The notes under the pieces were generated by a model. It searched no databases, was not told the DNA's origin, and worked only from the letters and a program-made list of their open reading frames with translations. A program made the translations under genes and the position numbers. 7,796 nt of DNA from Nitrospirota bacterium. Lineage in GTDB: Bacteria; Nitrospirota; Thermodesulfovibrionia; Thermodesulfovibrionales; SM23-35. The DNA lies in NCBI GenBank assembly GCA_016212245.1, contig JACRGU010000085.1, forward strand, positions 1 to 7,796, read 5' to 3'. Positions 1-5,979 of the stretch are shown here, piece after piece. Each line of letters begins with the position of its first letter. Within the stretch, counting starts at the first letter, position 1.

Positions 1-146
1 GCCTTTTTGAGGTGCTTTAAAAGGGAATTTGTAAAAAGGATAATGATTGAAAGTGCAATGAAGAGTATTGCTGCTGCCTTAATCCCTTTAAATGGAAGAA
101 AGAGTATGGAGAACCACAGAGCGATTAATATGAATCTTACCCTCAT
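1..146 (-). CDS. livM: Branched-chain amino-acid ABC transporter permease LivM, N-terminal part (runs off window)
   Basis: Reading the minus strand from the ATG at 146 gives an open frame of 48 codons that leaves the window at position 1 without a stop. It begins MRVRFILIALWFSILFLPFK, followed by a second hydrophobic stretch at about residues 22-42. Two closely spaced membrane segments near the N-terminus are what LivM-family permeases show. The ATG overlaps the livH stop codon in an ATGA arrangement, the usual translational coupling of livH and livM. LivM pairs with LivH in the inner membrane to form the translocation channel of a HAAT-family importer of branched-chain or related amino acids, or of urea in the Urt version. 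The identity rests mainly on position after livH and on hydrophobicity, since the diagnostic core lies outside the window. Confidence 0.75.
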   Translation of the reverse strand, partial: MRVRFILIALWFSILFLPFKGIKAAAILFIALSIIILFTNSLLKHLKK

Positions 147-1033
147 ACCGCCCTGCCGAAGAGCCCCCCTGGTTTGAGAAGAAGGATTATTATCAGGATA
201 ATAAACGCATAGGCATCCTTGTATTCACTCGATATATAACTTGCACCGAGGCTTTCGACAAGCCCTAGGAGAATGCCTCCAAACATCGCACCTGGTATAC
301 TGCCTATTCCACCCAAAACCGCTGCAGTAAATGCCTTTATGCCTGCAATATAGCCGATGGAATAATTGACAAGTCCGTAGTACATGGCAACCATAAGACC
401 TGCTACAGCAGCAAGGCCCGAACCGATGATGAATGTCATTGAGATAACAGTATCTATGTTGATGCCCACAAGAGAGGCCATTGTCTTGTCCTGTGCAACC
501 GCCCTCATTGCCTTACCCATCCTTGTCTTTATCACAAATAGATGCAGGGATATCATTAATATTGTAGATGTGAGTATAATAAAAAGTTGCAGGTAGGTCA
601 TTCTCACTGACATGAACTCGAATCCGGCGATTCCAAACAGATCTGGAAAGACCTTGTCTGTAGCTCCCTGTGTGAGCATTACATAGTTCTGCAGGAATAT
701 GGATACACCGATTGCACTTATGAGTGGGCTTAATCGAGGAGCCTTTCTCAGGGGCTTGTAGGCTATCTTTTCTATTGTAACCCCGTAGGAGGAACAAAAG
801 ATTATGGATAGAAGAAAAGTCAGCATCAGGGCGAGTGGAAGGCTATAGGAGGTCAGGCCAATTGCAGTAAAAAAGCCGAGAAATATGATGCCGAGGTATG
901 CGCCGAGCATATAAATCTCACCATGGGCAAAATTTATGAGTTCGAGGATGCCGTAGACCATAGTGTACCCAAGTGCGATGAGTGCATACACACCACCTAA
1001 TGTCAGGCCGTTTATCAATTGCTGTAAAAACAC
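143..1033 (-). CDS. livH: Branched-chain amino-acid ABC transporter permease LivH
   Basis: This encodes a polytopic inner-membrane permease of about 296 residues, close to the usual 290-310 for LivH. The N-terminal block FLQQLINGLTLGGVYALIAL and the following GYTMVYGILELINFAHGEIY are the hallmark of the family. Further family features are the R-K-A-P-R-L-S-P-L-I-S-A-I-G segment, the AVAQDK loop (the contact region for the ABC ATPase), and the FTAAVLGGIGSIPGA and LLLKPGGLFG signatures near the C-terminus. I place the start at the GTG at 1033, because homologues begin just before FLQQLINGL. The open frame extends upstream to an ATG at 1126, but that would add 31 non-family residues and leave only 2 nt to the divergent kinase start. 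No clear Shine-Dalgarno sequence precedes the GTG. Substrate could be Leu/Ile/Val, another amino acid, an amide or urea; the permease alone cannot decide. Confidence 0.92.
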   Translation of the reverse strand: MFLQQLINGLTLGGVYALIALGYTMVYGILELINFAHGEIYMLGAYLGIIFLGFFTAIGLTSYSLPLALMLTFLLSIIFCSSYGVTIEKIAYKPLRKAPRLSPLISAIGVSIFLQNYVMLTQGATDKVFPDLFGIAGFEFMSVRMTYLQLFIILTSTILMISLHLFVIKTRMGKAMRAVAQDKTMASLVGINIDTVISMTFIIGSGLAAVAGLMVAMYYGLVNYSIGYIAGIKAFTAAVLGGIGSIPGAMFGGILLGLVESLGASYISSEYKDAYAFIILIIILLLKPGGLFGRAV

Positions 1034-1038
1034 AGAGA

Positions 1039-1068
1039 ATTTTAACAGAAAAAAATACCAAAGAGCAA
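1039..1068 (-). promoter_or_regulatory. Possible sigma-70 promoter for livHM
   Basis: On the minus strand TTGCTC (1068-1063) and TAAAAT (1044-1039) are 18 nt apart, just ahead of the proposed GTG start at 1033. Transcription would begin within a few bases of that start, leaving little or no leader. The -35 match is only moderate and the region is AT-rich, so a chance match is quite possible. Confidence 0.25.
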
Positions 1069-1089
1069 AGAACAGCTCTACACAGAACA

Positions 1090-1118
1090 TTGACTTATAG
1101 ATACATATTGCATATAAA
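1090..1118 (+). promoter_or_regulatory. Sigma-70-type promoter for the histidine kinase gene
   Basis: TTGACT at 1090-1095 and TATAAA at 1113-1118 are separated by exactly 17 nt, one base from consensus in each hexamer. The predicted transcription start is about 1125-1127, so the kinase ATG at 1129 would lie only a few bases into the mRNA. The absence of any Shine-Dalgarno sequence before that ATG agrees with an almost leaderless transcript. The site lies in the short divergent region between livH and the kinase. Confidence 0.6.
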
Positions 1119-1128
1119 ATATCCATAA

Positions 1129-2550
1129 ATGCTCAGAAATTATTTCCTTAACCTCCCGCTGAATAAAAAACTAATCGGGATGATGCTCTTCCTCAGCCTC
1201 ATCCTCGTCTCGATACTGCTCTTTTTTTATGGGCAGACAGAAAAGGCCCTGCTTGCAGAACTCGAAAAACAGACAGCAGATCTTTCAAAGGCGATTCAGG
1301 TTGGCGTTGAAGAGGTCACAGGCAGTGGTCCTACCGATGAGATGCGGCTTTACAATTATCTCCAGAAATTGAATGCTAAAGGTGTAAAAGAGATTTCTAT
1401 TATCAGTAATACAGATGAGATTATTGCCAGCACAAACCCGATGAAGGTTGGAGAACCTGTCAGCCCGAAGAAAAAGCAGCGCATCATAAAGGCAGAACTT
1501 GGAGAGCCTGTTTCCAAAGAGGGAAAGGTCTATAATGTTATCCTCCCCGTAGTTGCCAGTAATGCGCATTACGGGTACATTCATCTGAAAATAAATATAG
1601 ATGACTTTTCAAAAGTCCTTAGGATGAGTGCTATAAAAAGGGTGGCTGCAGCCTTTCTTGTATTCGGCCTCGGCGTAATTATCGCAATGTTTCTTTCATG
1701 GATGTACACAAAGCCGATACATAATATAGTTAATGCTGCACAGAGGGTGGCAGCAGGTGACCTCAATCAGGACCTCACCACAGACAGGAAGGATGAAATA
1801 GGAGAGCTGACACAGAGTTTTAGCTTTATGGTTCAGAAACTCAGGGAGGAACGTGCACTTGAGGAAAAACTACGAGAGGCCGAACACCTGTCCGGGATAG
1901 GACAGCTTTCAAGAAATATAGCACATGAATTGAGGAATCCTCTTAATTTTATAAGCCTGAGTATAGACCATTTAAGGGAAAGATATGCACCGTCAGAGAG
2001 GGATAAAAAAGAGAAGTTTGAATCACTCATGGTGAGTATAAAACAGGAAATCCAGCGACTCAATAACCTTGTTAGAGATTTCCTTGACTATGGAAAGCCG
2101 TTAAAACTGGACATCCAGGAGACCGATGTCAGCAAGATTATCGAGGACCTTATGGAATTAGTATGGGTAAAGGCGCAAGAGGATGGTATCAAGATACATC
2201 GTCAATTTGGAGAACTTCCCAAACTCTATTTAGACCCTGAATTAATCAAGACATGTATATTTAATGTTATCCTCAACGCATTTCAGGCAATGCCTGCTGG
2301 AGGAGACCTTACTGTGAGCACAGAGGCATCTGACAGCAGGTTTTCTATTATTATTGAGGATACTGGTATCGGTGTTTCTAAGGAGAATCTGCCAAAGGTC
2401 TTTGAGCCATTTTTCTCAACGAGGAGTACAGGACTTGGCCTCGGTCTCGCTATGACAAAAAGGGTTGTCGAGGAGCACGGCGGCAGGGTAGACTTTAAGA
2501 GTGAGGAAGGGAAGGGGAGCACTGTAACGATATCTTTGCCTATAAAGTGA
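1129..2550 (+). CDS. Membrane-bound HAMP sensor histidine kinase (NtrB/AtoS/ZraS-like)
   Basis: This 473-residue protein autophosphorylates on histidine and should pass the phosphate to the NtrC-type regulator encoded next. Membrane segment 1 is at about residues 14-35 and segment 2 at about 171-192, bracketing an extracytoplasmic domain of some 135 residues. That domain contains an ISIISNTDEIIASTNP-type strand pattern suggestive of a single Cache/PAS-like fold. A HAMP domain follows (about 192-245). The dimerisation domain carries the H box AHELRNPL with phospho-acceptor His266. The ATPase domain shows the N box (FNVILNAFQAM, Asn383), G1 DTGIGV (411-416), F box FEPFFS (425-430) and G2 GLGLGLA (435-441), so all catalytic motifs are intact. 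The start at 1129 has no Shine-Dalgarno sequence but gives a normal N-terminus and sits just after a strong promoter. The ligand cannot be read from the sequence. Confidence 0.93.
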   Translation: MLRNYFLNLPLNKKLIGMMLFLSLILVSILLFFYGQTEKALLAELEKQTADLSKAIQVGVEEVTGSGPTDEMRLYNYLQKLNAKGVKEISIISNTDEIIASTNPMKVGEPVSPKKKQRIIKAELGEPVSKEGKVYNVILPVVASNAHYGYIHLKINIDDFSKVLRMSAIKRVAAAFLVFGLGVIIAMFLSWMYTKPIHNIVNAAQRVAAGDLNQDLTTDRKDEIGELTQSFSFMVQKLREERALEEKLREAEHLSGIGQLSRNIAHELRNPLNFISLSIDHLRERYAPSERDKKEKFESLMVSIKQEIQRLNNLVRDFLDYGKPLKLDIQETDVSKIIEDLMELVWVKAQEDGIKIHRQFGELPKLYLDPELIKTCIFNVILNAFQAMPAGGDLTVSTEASDSRFSIIIEDTGIGVSKENLPKVFEPFFSTRSTGLGLGLAMTKRVVEEHGGRVDFKSEEGKGSTVTISLPIK

Positions 2551-2580
2551 GGAGACATTCGTGTTTTTTACATTATTAAG

Positions 2581-2651
2581 TGTCATTGCGAGGAGCGGAG
2601 CGACGAAGCAATCCCAAGGAAATTGCCACGCCCTTCAGGCTCGCAATGACA
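2581..2651. repeat. 71-bp miniature inverted-repeat element between kinase and regulator
   Basis: The element is bounded by perfect 12-bp terminal inverted repeats, TGTCATTGCGAG (2581-2592) and CTCGCAATGACA (2640-2651). The interior has the tandem GGAGCGGAGC and a smaller inverted pair, GCAAT/ATTGC (2608-2612 and 2623-2627). From memory, sequences of this form recur between genes in many environmental bacterial genomes and often yield spurious ORFs. It encodes no protein and shows no obvious target-site duplication. It lies 30 nt after the kinase stop and 26 nt before the regulator start, so it would be transcribed within the operon and could fold into a hairpin. Confidence 0.8.
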
Positions 2652-2663
2652 GAAGACGAACTT

Positions 2664-2672
2664 AAGGGAGGT
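2664..2672 (+). promoter_or_regulatory. Ribosome binding site fixing the GTG start of the response regulator
   Basis: AAGGGAGGT at 2664-2672 lies 6 nt (measured from GGAGG) before the GTG at 2678. That GTG opens the receiver domain directly with MAVVLVVDNE, so this site decides the start. It falls immediately downstream of the 71-bp repeat, so the inserted element has not removed it. Confidence 0.75.
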
Positions 2673-2677
2673 ATAAG

Positions 2678-4054
2678 GTGGCTGTTGTGCTGGTGGTTGA
2701 TAATGAACCCCTCCAGCGTGATATTCTCAAGACAATACTCGATGGTGAGGGATACGAGACCTATACTGCCTCATCAGGTGAAGAAGGACTGAAGATTGTG
2801 AAAGAGTTTAACCCTGACGTAGTTCTGACTGACCTTAAGATGGAAGGCATGGATGGGATAGAACTTATTGAGTCTATACCCGGAGAGCCTTTTGAGCCGT
2901 CAATGGTCATTATGACTGCATATGGGACCATTTCCTCTGCTGTTGAGGCGATTAAAAAGGGTGCCTTTGATTATCTCACCAAGCCTCTCGATAAGGATGT
3001 GCTTCTGATAACGGTTAAAAGGGCGGTTGAAAGGGCTGAGCTACTGAAAGAAAATCTACAGCTTCAGAAAGCCCTGTTTGACAGGTTCAGGATAGAAGGT
3101 ATTATCGGCCATTCAAGAAAAATGGTAGAAGCAGTCGAGATAATGAAAAAAGTCTCTTCAAGCCCAGCAACAGTACTTATACTTGGAGAAAGTGGCACAG
3201 GTAAAGAGCTTGTGGCAAGAGCCATACACTATAACAGCCTGAGGCGTACAAAGCCATTCACAGCAATAAACTGTGCTGCAATTCCAGAGAACCTTCTTGA
3301 AAGTGAACTCTTTGGCTATGAAATAGGGGCATTTACCGGTGCCCTTTCGAGGAGAATAGGGCTTATCGAGGCTACAAACGGCGGCACACTTTTTCTGGAT
3401 GAAGTCGGAGACCTACCCCAGATGACCCAGTCCAAGATATTGCGTGTACTGCAGGACAAAGAGATAAGGAGGCTTGGCGGAAGGGATACAATAAAGGTCG
3501 ATGTCAGGATTATTGCTGCAACAAACAGGGACATTGAGAAGGAATTGAGTAAGGGGGCGTTCAGAGAGGATCTTTATTACAGGCTCAAAGTCGTGACAGT
3601 AGAGCTTCCCCCCCTCCGGGAAAGGAAGGAAGACATACCTGAACTCATACTTTTCTTCCTTAAGAAGTATAATCAGGAGTTCGGTAAGAGGATAAAGGGC
3701 ATTGATGAAGGTGCAATGAAGGCGCTCATAGAATACCACTGGCCAGGGAATATAAGGCAACTTGAGTCTGTTATAGAGCGTGCAGTGCTTATGTGCGAGA
3801 CTTCTTCTATAAACCTTAAAGACATAAAGAGCGAACTCAGGTTTTCACAGGGAAACGGGATTCTTGATTTCGATCTTCCAGATGAGGGGATAAATTTTGA
3901 GGAGATGGAGAAAGAGCTTATGAAAAAGGCAATGACAAAGGCCGGTGGTGTGGCGGCAAAAGCGGCAAGGCTTCTCGGGATGAGCTATAAGACCTTCTGG
4001 TACAGGTGGGAGAAGTTTAATCTCCGTTCCCCAAAAAAGGATACCCTTTCCTAA
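2678..4054 (+). CDS. NtrC-family sigma-54-dependent response regulator
   Basis: This 458-residue cytoplasmic activator should be phosphorylated by the kinase upstream and then drive open-complex formation at sigma-54 promoters. The receiver (about 1-120) has acidic Asp8, phospho-acceptor Asp52 in LTDLKM, Thr80 and Lys102 of the KP motif. The AAA+ domain (about 140-375) has Walker A GESGTGKE (170-177), the sigma-54-contacting loop GAFTGA (217-222), Walker B GGTLFLDEVGDL with Asp241/Glu242, the ATNRD sensor region, FREDLYYRL with its arginine residues, and WPGNIRQLE (sensor II). A Fis-type helix-turn-helix fills about 410-447 (AAKAARLLGMSYKTFWYRW). All parts needed for sigma-54 activation are present. 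The gene follows the kinase gene after the repeat, and a sigma-54-like promoter lies about 65 nt past its stop. The exact orthologue (ZraR, AtoC or other) cannot be named. Confidence 0.95.
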   Translation: MAVVLVVDNEPLQRDILKTILDGEGYETYTASSGEEGLKIVKEFNPDVVLTDLKMEGMDGIELIESIPGEPFEPSMVIMTAYGTISSAVEAIKKGAFDYLTKPLDKDVLLITVKRAVERAELLKENLQLQKALFDRFRIEGIIGHSRKMVEAVEIMKKVSSSPATVLILGESGTGKELVARAIHYNSLRRTKPFTAINCAAIPENLLESELFGYEIGAFTGALSRRIGLIEATNGGTLFLDEVGDLPQMTQSKILRVLQDKEIRRLGGRDTIKVDVRIIAATNRDIEKELSKGAFREDLYYRLKVVTVELPPLRERKEDIPELILFFLKKYNQEFGKRIKGIDEGAMKALIEYHWPGNIRQLESVIERAVLMCETSSINLKDIKSELRFSQGNGILDFDLPDEGINFEEMEKELMKKAMTKAGGVAAKAARLLGMSYKTFWYRWEKFNLRSPKKDTLS

Positions 4055-4060
4055 AAAGAG

Positions 4061-4104
4061 ATAAATACAGGGGTGTATTGCATGCAATACACCCCTGTAT
4101 TTAT
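4061..4104. terminator. Perfect 44-bp palindrome after the response regulator: terminator or operator
   Basis: Bases 4061-4082 are the exact reverse complement of 4083-4104, with no mismatch and no spacer; the centre is TGCATGCA. In RNA it would give a stem of about 20 bp with a 4-nt loop and a GC-rich middle (GGGGTGTATTG/CAATACACCCC). The base of the 3' arm reads TGTATTTAT, a weak U-rich tail, and the 5' arm is matchingly A-rich. It starts 7 nt after the regulator stop codon, as a terminator would. However, it also sits directly upstream of the sigma-54-like promoter at 4119, so a binding site for the dimeric regulator is an alternative. Confidence 0.6.
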
Positions 4105-4118
4105 AGGCAATTTAGCTC

Positions 4119-4134
4119 TGGCATACTTATTGTA
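4119..4134 (+). promoter_or_regulatory. Sigma-54 (RpoN)-like promoter upstream of the small exported protein
   Basis: TGGCATACTTATTGTA matches the sigma-54 pattern TGGCAC-N5-TTGCW with correct geometry: GG at 4120-4121, and the -12 dinucleotide at 4132-4133, 10 nt later. Departures from consensus are C-to-T after TGGCA, the following G, and GT instead of GC at -12. Transcription would start near 4145, giving a leader of about 68 nt that contains GTGCG (4161-4165) and CGCAC (4178-4182), a possible small stem. An NtrC-type activator gene ends 64 nt upstream, which raises the plausibility. No comparably good sigma-70 promoter was seen in 4105-4200. Confidence 0.42.
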
Positions 4135-4196
4135 TATTTAATATCTTTTTGGAAAGAATAGTGCGTCTATCAAAGGTCGCACACACTCCATAATAG

Positions 4197-4207
4197 AAAG
4201 GAGGTGA
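4197..4207 (+). promoter_or_regulatory. Strong ribosome binding site deciding the ATG start at 4213
   Basis: AAAGGAGGTGA is a near-perfect Shine-Dalgarno sequence 5-8 nt before the ATG at 4213. The GTG at 4204 in the same frame lies inside this site and so cannot be the start. Choosing 4213 gives a clean signal peptide beginning MKK. Confidence 0.85.
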
Positions 4208-4212
4208 TTTTG

Positions 4213-4653
4213 ATGAAAAAGGCGATAGCGATTATCGTAGCAGTACTCTTTGTATTTGCCCTTACCTCTATATCCTTTGCAGCAGAAGAGAAAAAGGCAG
4301 CCCCTGCCCCAGCAAAGAAGGCTGAGCCAGCAACGGCTGAGAAGAAGGCACCGGCAAAGGTAAAACATGTTACCGGTGAGGTCAAGGCAGTTGATGCGAC
4401 AGCTAAAACCATCACTGTAGTGGACAAAAAGAAGAAGGAGACTGTTGTTACAGTTGATGAGAAGATGCTCGCAGGTGTTAAGGTTGGCGATAAGGTTAAA
4501 GTACAGTACACCACTGCGGATGGCAAGAATACTGCCAAGTCTGTAAAGAAGGTTGAGGCAAAGCCTGCAGAGAAGAAGGCTGAGCCAGCAAAACCAGCTG
4601 AACCTGCAAAGCCGGCAGCAAAACCGGCAGCAAAGCCAGCAGAGAAAAAATAA
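4213..4653 (+). CDS. Small exported Lys/Ala/Pro-rich protein with a compact beta-type core domain
   Basis: This predicts a 146-residue precursor. Residues 1-23 form a classical Sec signal peptide (MKK, a hydrophobic run, then SISFA with cleavage before AEEKK), so the mature protein should be periplasmic or outside the cell; no lipobox is present. A low-complexity linker (about 24-49, A-E-K-P) leads to a folded core at about 50-113. The core has alternating strands around HVTGEVKAVDATAKTITVVD and VKVGDKVKVQYTTADGK, which resembles small OB-like/DUF5666-like modules. The tail (about 117-146) repeats KPAA/EPAK-type units. It is strongly basic, so it could bind an anionic surface such as LPS, peptidoglycan or nucleic acid; that is inference. 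It lies just downstream of the two-component system behind a sigma-54-like promoter, so it is a candidate target. No known name can be assigned. Confidence 0.82.
   Translation: MKKAIAIIVAVLFVFALTSISFAAEEKKAAPAPAKKAEPATAEKKAPAKVKHVTGEVKAVDATAKTITVVDKKKKETVVTVDEKMLAGVKVGDKVKVQYTTADGKNTAKSVKKVEAKPAEKKAEPAKPAEPAKPAAKPAAKPAEKK
4315..4591 (+). repeat. 19-bp direct repeat pair flanking the core domain of the small exported protein
   Basis: AAGAAGGCTGAGCCAGCAA occurs exactly at 4315-4333 and again at 4573-4591, coding for KKAEPA on each side of the folded core. The 3' copy runs into near-tandem 12-mers of CCGGCAGCAAAA type (about 4610-4641) that encode the KPAA tail. Such repeats allow the linker and tail to change length by slippage or recombination. 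Confidence 0.75.
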
Positions 4654-4665
4654 TTTTAGTACATT

Positions 4666-4690
4666 GCGGAAGGGGCAAAGCCCCCTCCGC
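4666..4690 (+). terminator. GC-rich hairpin downstream of the small exported protein gene
   Basis: GCGGAAGGGGC (4666-4676) and GCCCCCTCCGC (4680-4690) form an 11-bp stem with one A:C mismatch around an AAA loop, 12 nt after the stop codon. Position and stability fit a transcript end, but there is no T-run afterwards (GACCCCTCTTAAAT follows). It may act with a termination factor, protect the 3' end, or be a copy of a dispersed palindromic repeat. Confidence 0.45.
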
Positions 4691-4718
4691 GACCCCTCTT
4701 AAATCCTCTTATGACATA

Positions 4719-4747
4719 AAAATTTAAAATCAAAAATTTTAAATTTT
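4719..4747. repeat. AT-only inverted repeat ahead of the dapL promoter
   Basis: AAAATTTAAAAT (4719-4730) and ATTTTAAATTTT (4736-4747) are perfect 12-bp inverted arms around the 5-nt spacer CAAAA. The hairpin has no GC pair. With the T-rich stretch after it (4751-4760) it could help end transcription arriving from upstream, or serve as an AT-rich UP-like element for the promoter that follows. Neither can be decided from sequence. Confidence 0.5.
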
Positions 4748-4776
4748 GCATTTTTAATTTCCTAATCATTTATAAT
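4746..4776 (+). promoter_or_regulatory. Sigma-70-type promoter for dapL-folK
   Basis: A perfect -10 hexamer TATAAT is at 4771-4776. The best -35 candidate is TTGCAT at 4746-4751, with a long 19-nt spacer. Transcription would start near 4783, leaving a leader of about 20 nt that contains TCAGGAGGT (4791-4799) before the TTG start at 4804. The AT-rich DNA upstream supports promoter activity. Confidence 0.5.
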
Positions 4777-4803
4777 AACCAGCAAAAAAATCAGGAGGTA
4801 GTC

Positions 4804-5979
4804 TTGAAGACAAAGATCTCTGTTAAACTCGCTTCACGTGTAAAACATCTTCCACCTTATCTGTTCGCATCTATAGATGAGATGAAACAGAAGGCAATCT
4901 CGAAAGGTGTGGACCTCATAGACTTTAGCATAGGTGACCCTGATATTCCTACTCCATCACATATTGTTGAAGCTATGAAGAAGGCTGTCGAAAAACCTGT
5001 TCATCATCGCTATCCTTCCTATGAGGGCATGCTTTCTTACAGAGAGGCTGTTGCGAGGTGGTATAAGAGGAGGTTCAGGGTCAGTCTTGACCCGAAGACA
5101 GAGGTGCTTTCTCTGATAGGTTCAAAGGAGGGTATAGGCCATATTCCATTAGCATTTATCAATCCAGGTGATATAGCGCTTGTACCATCCCCAGGTTATC
5201 CTGTTTATCCTGTAGGCACATTGTTTGCTGGCGGTGAAAGCTATATAATGCCTCTGACAGAAGAGAATCGCTTCCTGCCTGATTTCAAGTCAATACCACG
5301 TAAGATATTTATAAAGGCAAAACTGATGTTCATAAATTATCCCAATAACCCTACTTCTGCAACAGCACCTAAGAGGTTCTACAGGGAGGTCATAGACCTC
5401 GCGCTAAAATACAACATCATAGTATGCCACGATGCTTCATATTCCGAGATATATTACGATAATGAAAAGCCGTTGAGTTTCATGGAGATTGCTGGTGCAA
5501 AGGATGTAGGCATTGAGTTCCATTCGCTCTCAAAGACATACAACATGACAGGATGGAGGATAGGGTTTGTTGTGGGTAACAGGGAGGTCATAGCAGGTCT
5601 CGGCAAGATAAAGACAAACCTCGACTCGGGAGTCTTCCAGGCCATACAGGAAGCAGCCATAGCTGCACTTGATACAGACGACAGGATTCCCTCAGAGATA
5701 AGGAAGATTTACCAGGAGAGAAGAGATACACTTTATAGCGGATTGAAAAAGCTCGGCATGCATCTGACTAAACCACATGCGACTTTCTACATCTGGACAA
5801 AAGTACCATCCGGTTTTGATTCAGCTGGTTTTGTGACCCATCTCCTTAATAGGGCAGGAGTGCTGGCAACACCCGGCAATGGTTTTGGTGCACCAGGCGA
5901 AGGATATGTCAGGTTTGCGTTAACTGTGCCTGTTGAGAGGATTAAAGAGGCGGTGGGGAGGATCGGGAGGTGCCTATAG
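4804..5979 (+). CDS. dapL: LL-diaminopimelate aminotransferase (class I/II PLP aminotransferase)
   Basis: This 391-residue cytoplasmic PLP enzyme should convert L-tetrahydrodipicolinate and glutamate to LL-diaminopimelate, the short route to lysine and peptidoglycan precursors. Recognition rests on DapL-style blocks: LPPYLFASIDEMK (16-28), DFSIGDPDIPTPSHI (40-54), HRYPSYEGMLSYREAVARWY (68-87) and LIGSKEGIGHIPLAFINPGD (104-123). Catalytic features of fold type I are the NYPNNPT segment (178-184), Asp210 with Tyr213 in CHDASYSE, the Schiff-base Lys244 in HSLSKTYNMTGWRIGF, Arg252, and the substrate-carboxylate Arg370 in GYVRFAL. Length is typical of the family (385-410). The start is a TTG set by AGGAGG five nt upstream; no better start lies nearby. 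Its last 10 nt overlap folK, suggesting translational coupling. A broader alanine- or aspartate-type transaminase is the main alternative, since class I enzymes are hard to separate by motif alone. Confidence 0.85.
   Translation: MKTKISVKLASRVKHLPPYLFASIDEMKQKAISKGVDLIDFSIGDPDIPTPSHIVEAMKKAVEKPVHHRYPSYEGMLSYREAVARWYKRRFRVSLDPKTEVLSLIGSKEGIGHIPLAFINPGDIALVPSPGYPVYPVGTLFAGGESYIMPLTEENRFLPDFKSIPRKIFIKAKLMFINYPNNPTSATAPKRFYREVIDLALKYNIIVCHDASYSEIYYDNEKPLSFMEIAGAKDVGIEFHSLSKTYNMTGWRIGFVVGNREVIAGLGKIKTNLDSGVFQAIQEAAIAALDTDDRIPSEIRKIYQERRDTLYSGLKKLGMHLTKPHATFYIWTKVPSGFDSAGFVTHLLNRAGVLATPGNGFGAPGEGYVRFALTVPVERIKEAVGRIGRCL

Noticed and set aside
1034..1126. Upstream extension of livH to the ATG at 1126
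   Set aside because: It adds 31 residues not typical of LivH, lacks a Shine-Dalgarno sequence, and would leave 2 nt between divergent start codons, covering the kinase promoter.
2561..2665. A 34-codon ORF starting GTG after a GAGGAG site
   Set aside because: Most of its sequence is the translated 71-bp repeat; no conserved protein character.
2580..2792. A 70-codon plus-strand ORF across the repeat and the regulator start
   Set aside because: It is the repeat translated in another frame (SLRGAERRSNP type) and then overlaps the receiver domain out of frame.
3413..3760. A 115-codon minus-strand ORF within the response regulator
   Set aside because: It is antisense to conserved AAA+ motifs and shows no protein-family character.
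4204..4212. GTG at 4204 as start of the small exported protein
   Set aside because: It lies within the Shine-Dalgarno sequence; the ATG at 4213 has ideal spacing and gives a standard signal peptide.
4170..4538. A 122-codon minus-strand ORF opposite the small exported protein
   Set aside because: Its Ala/Ser/Phe-rich low complexity is the antisense image of the Lys/Ala/Pro codons; no ribosome site or family resemblance.
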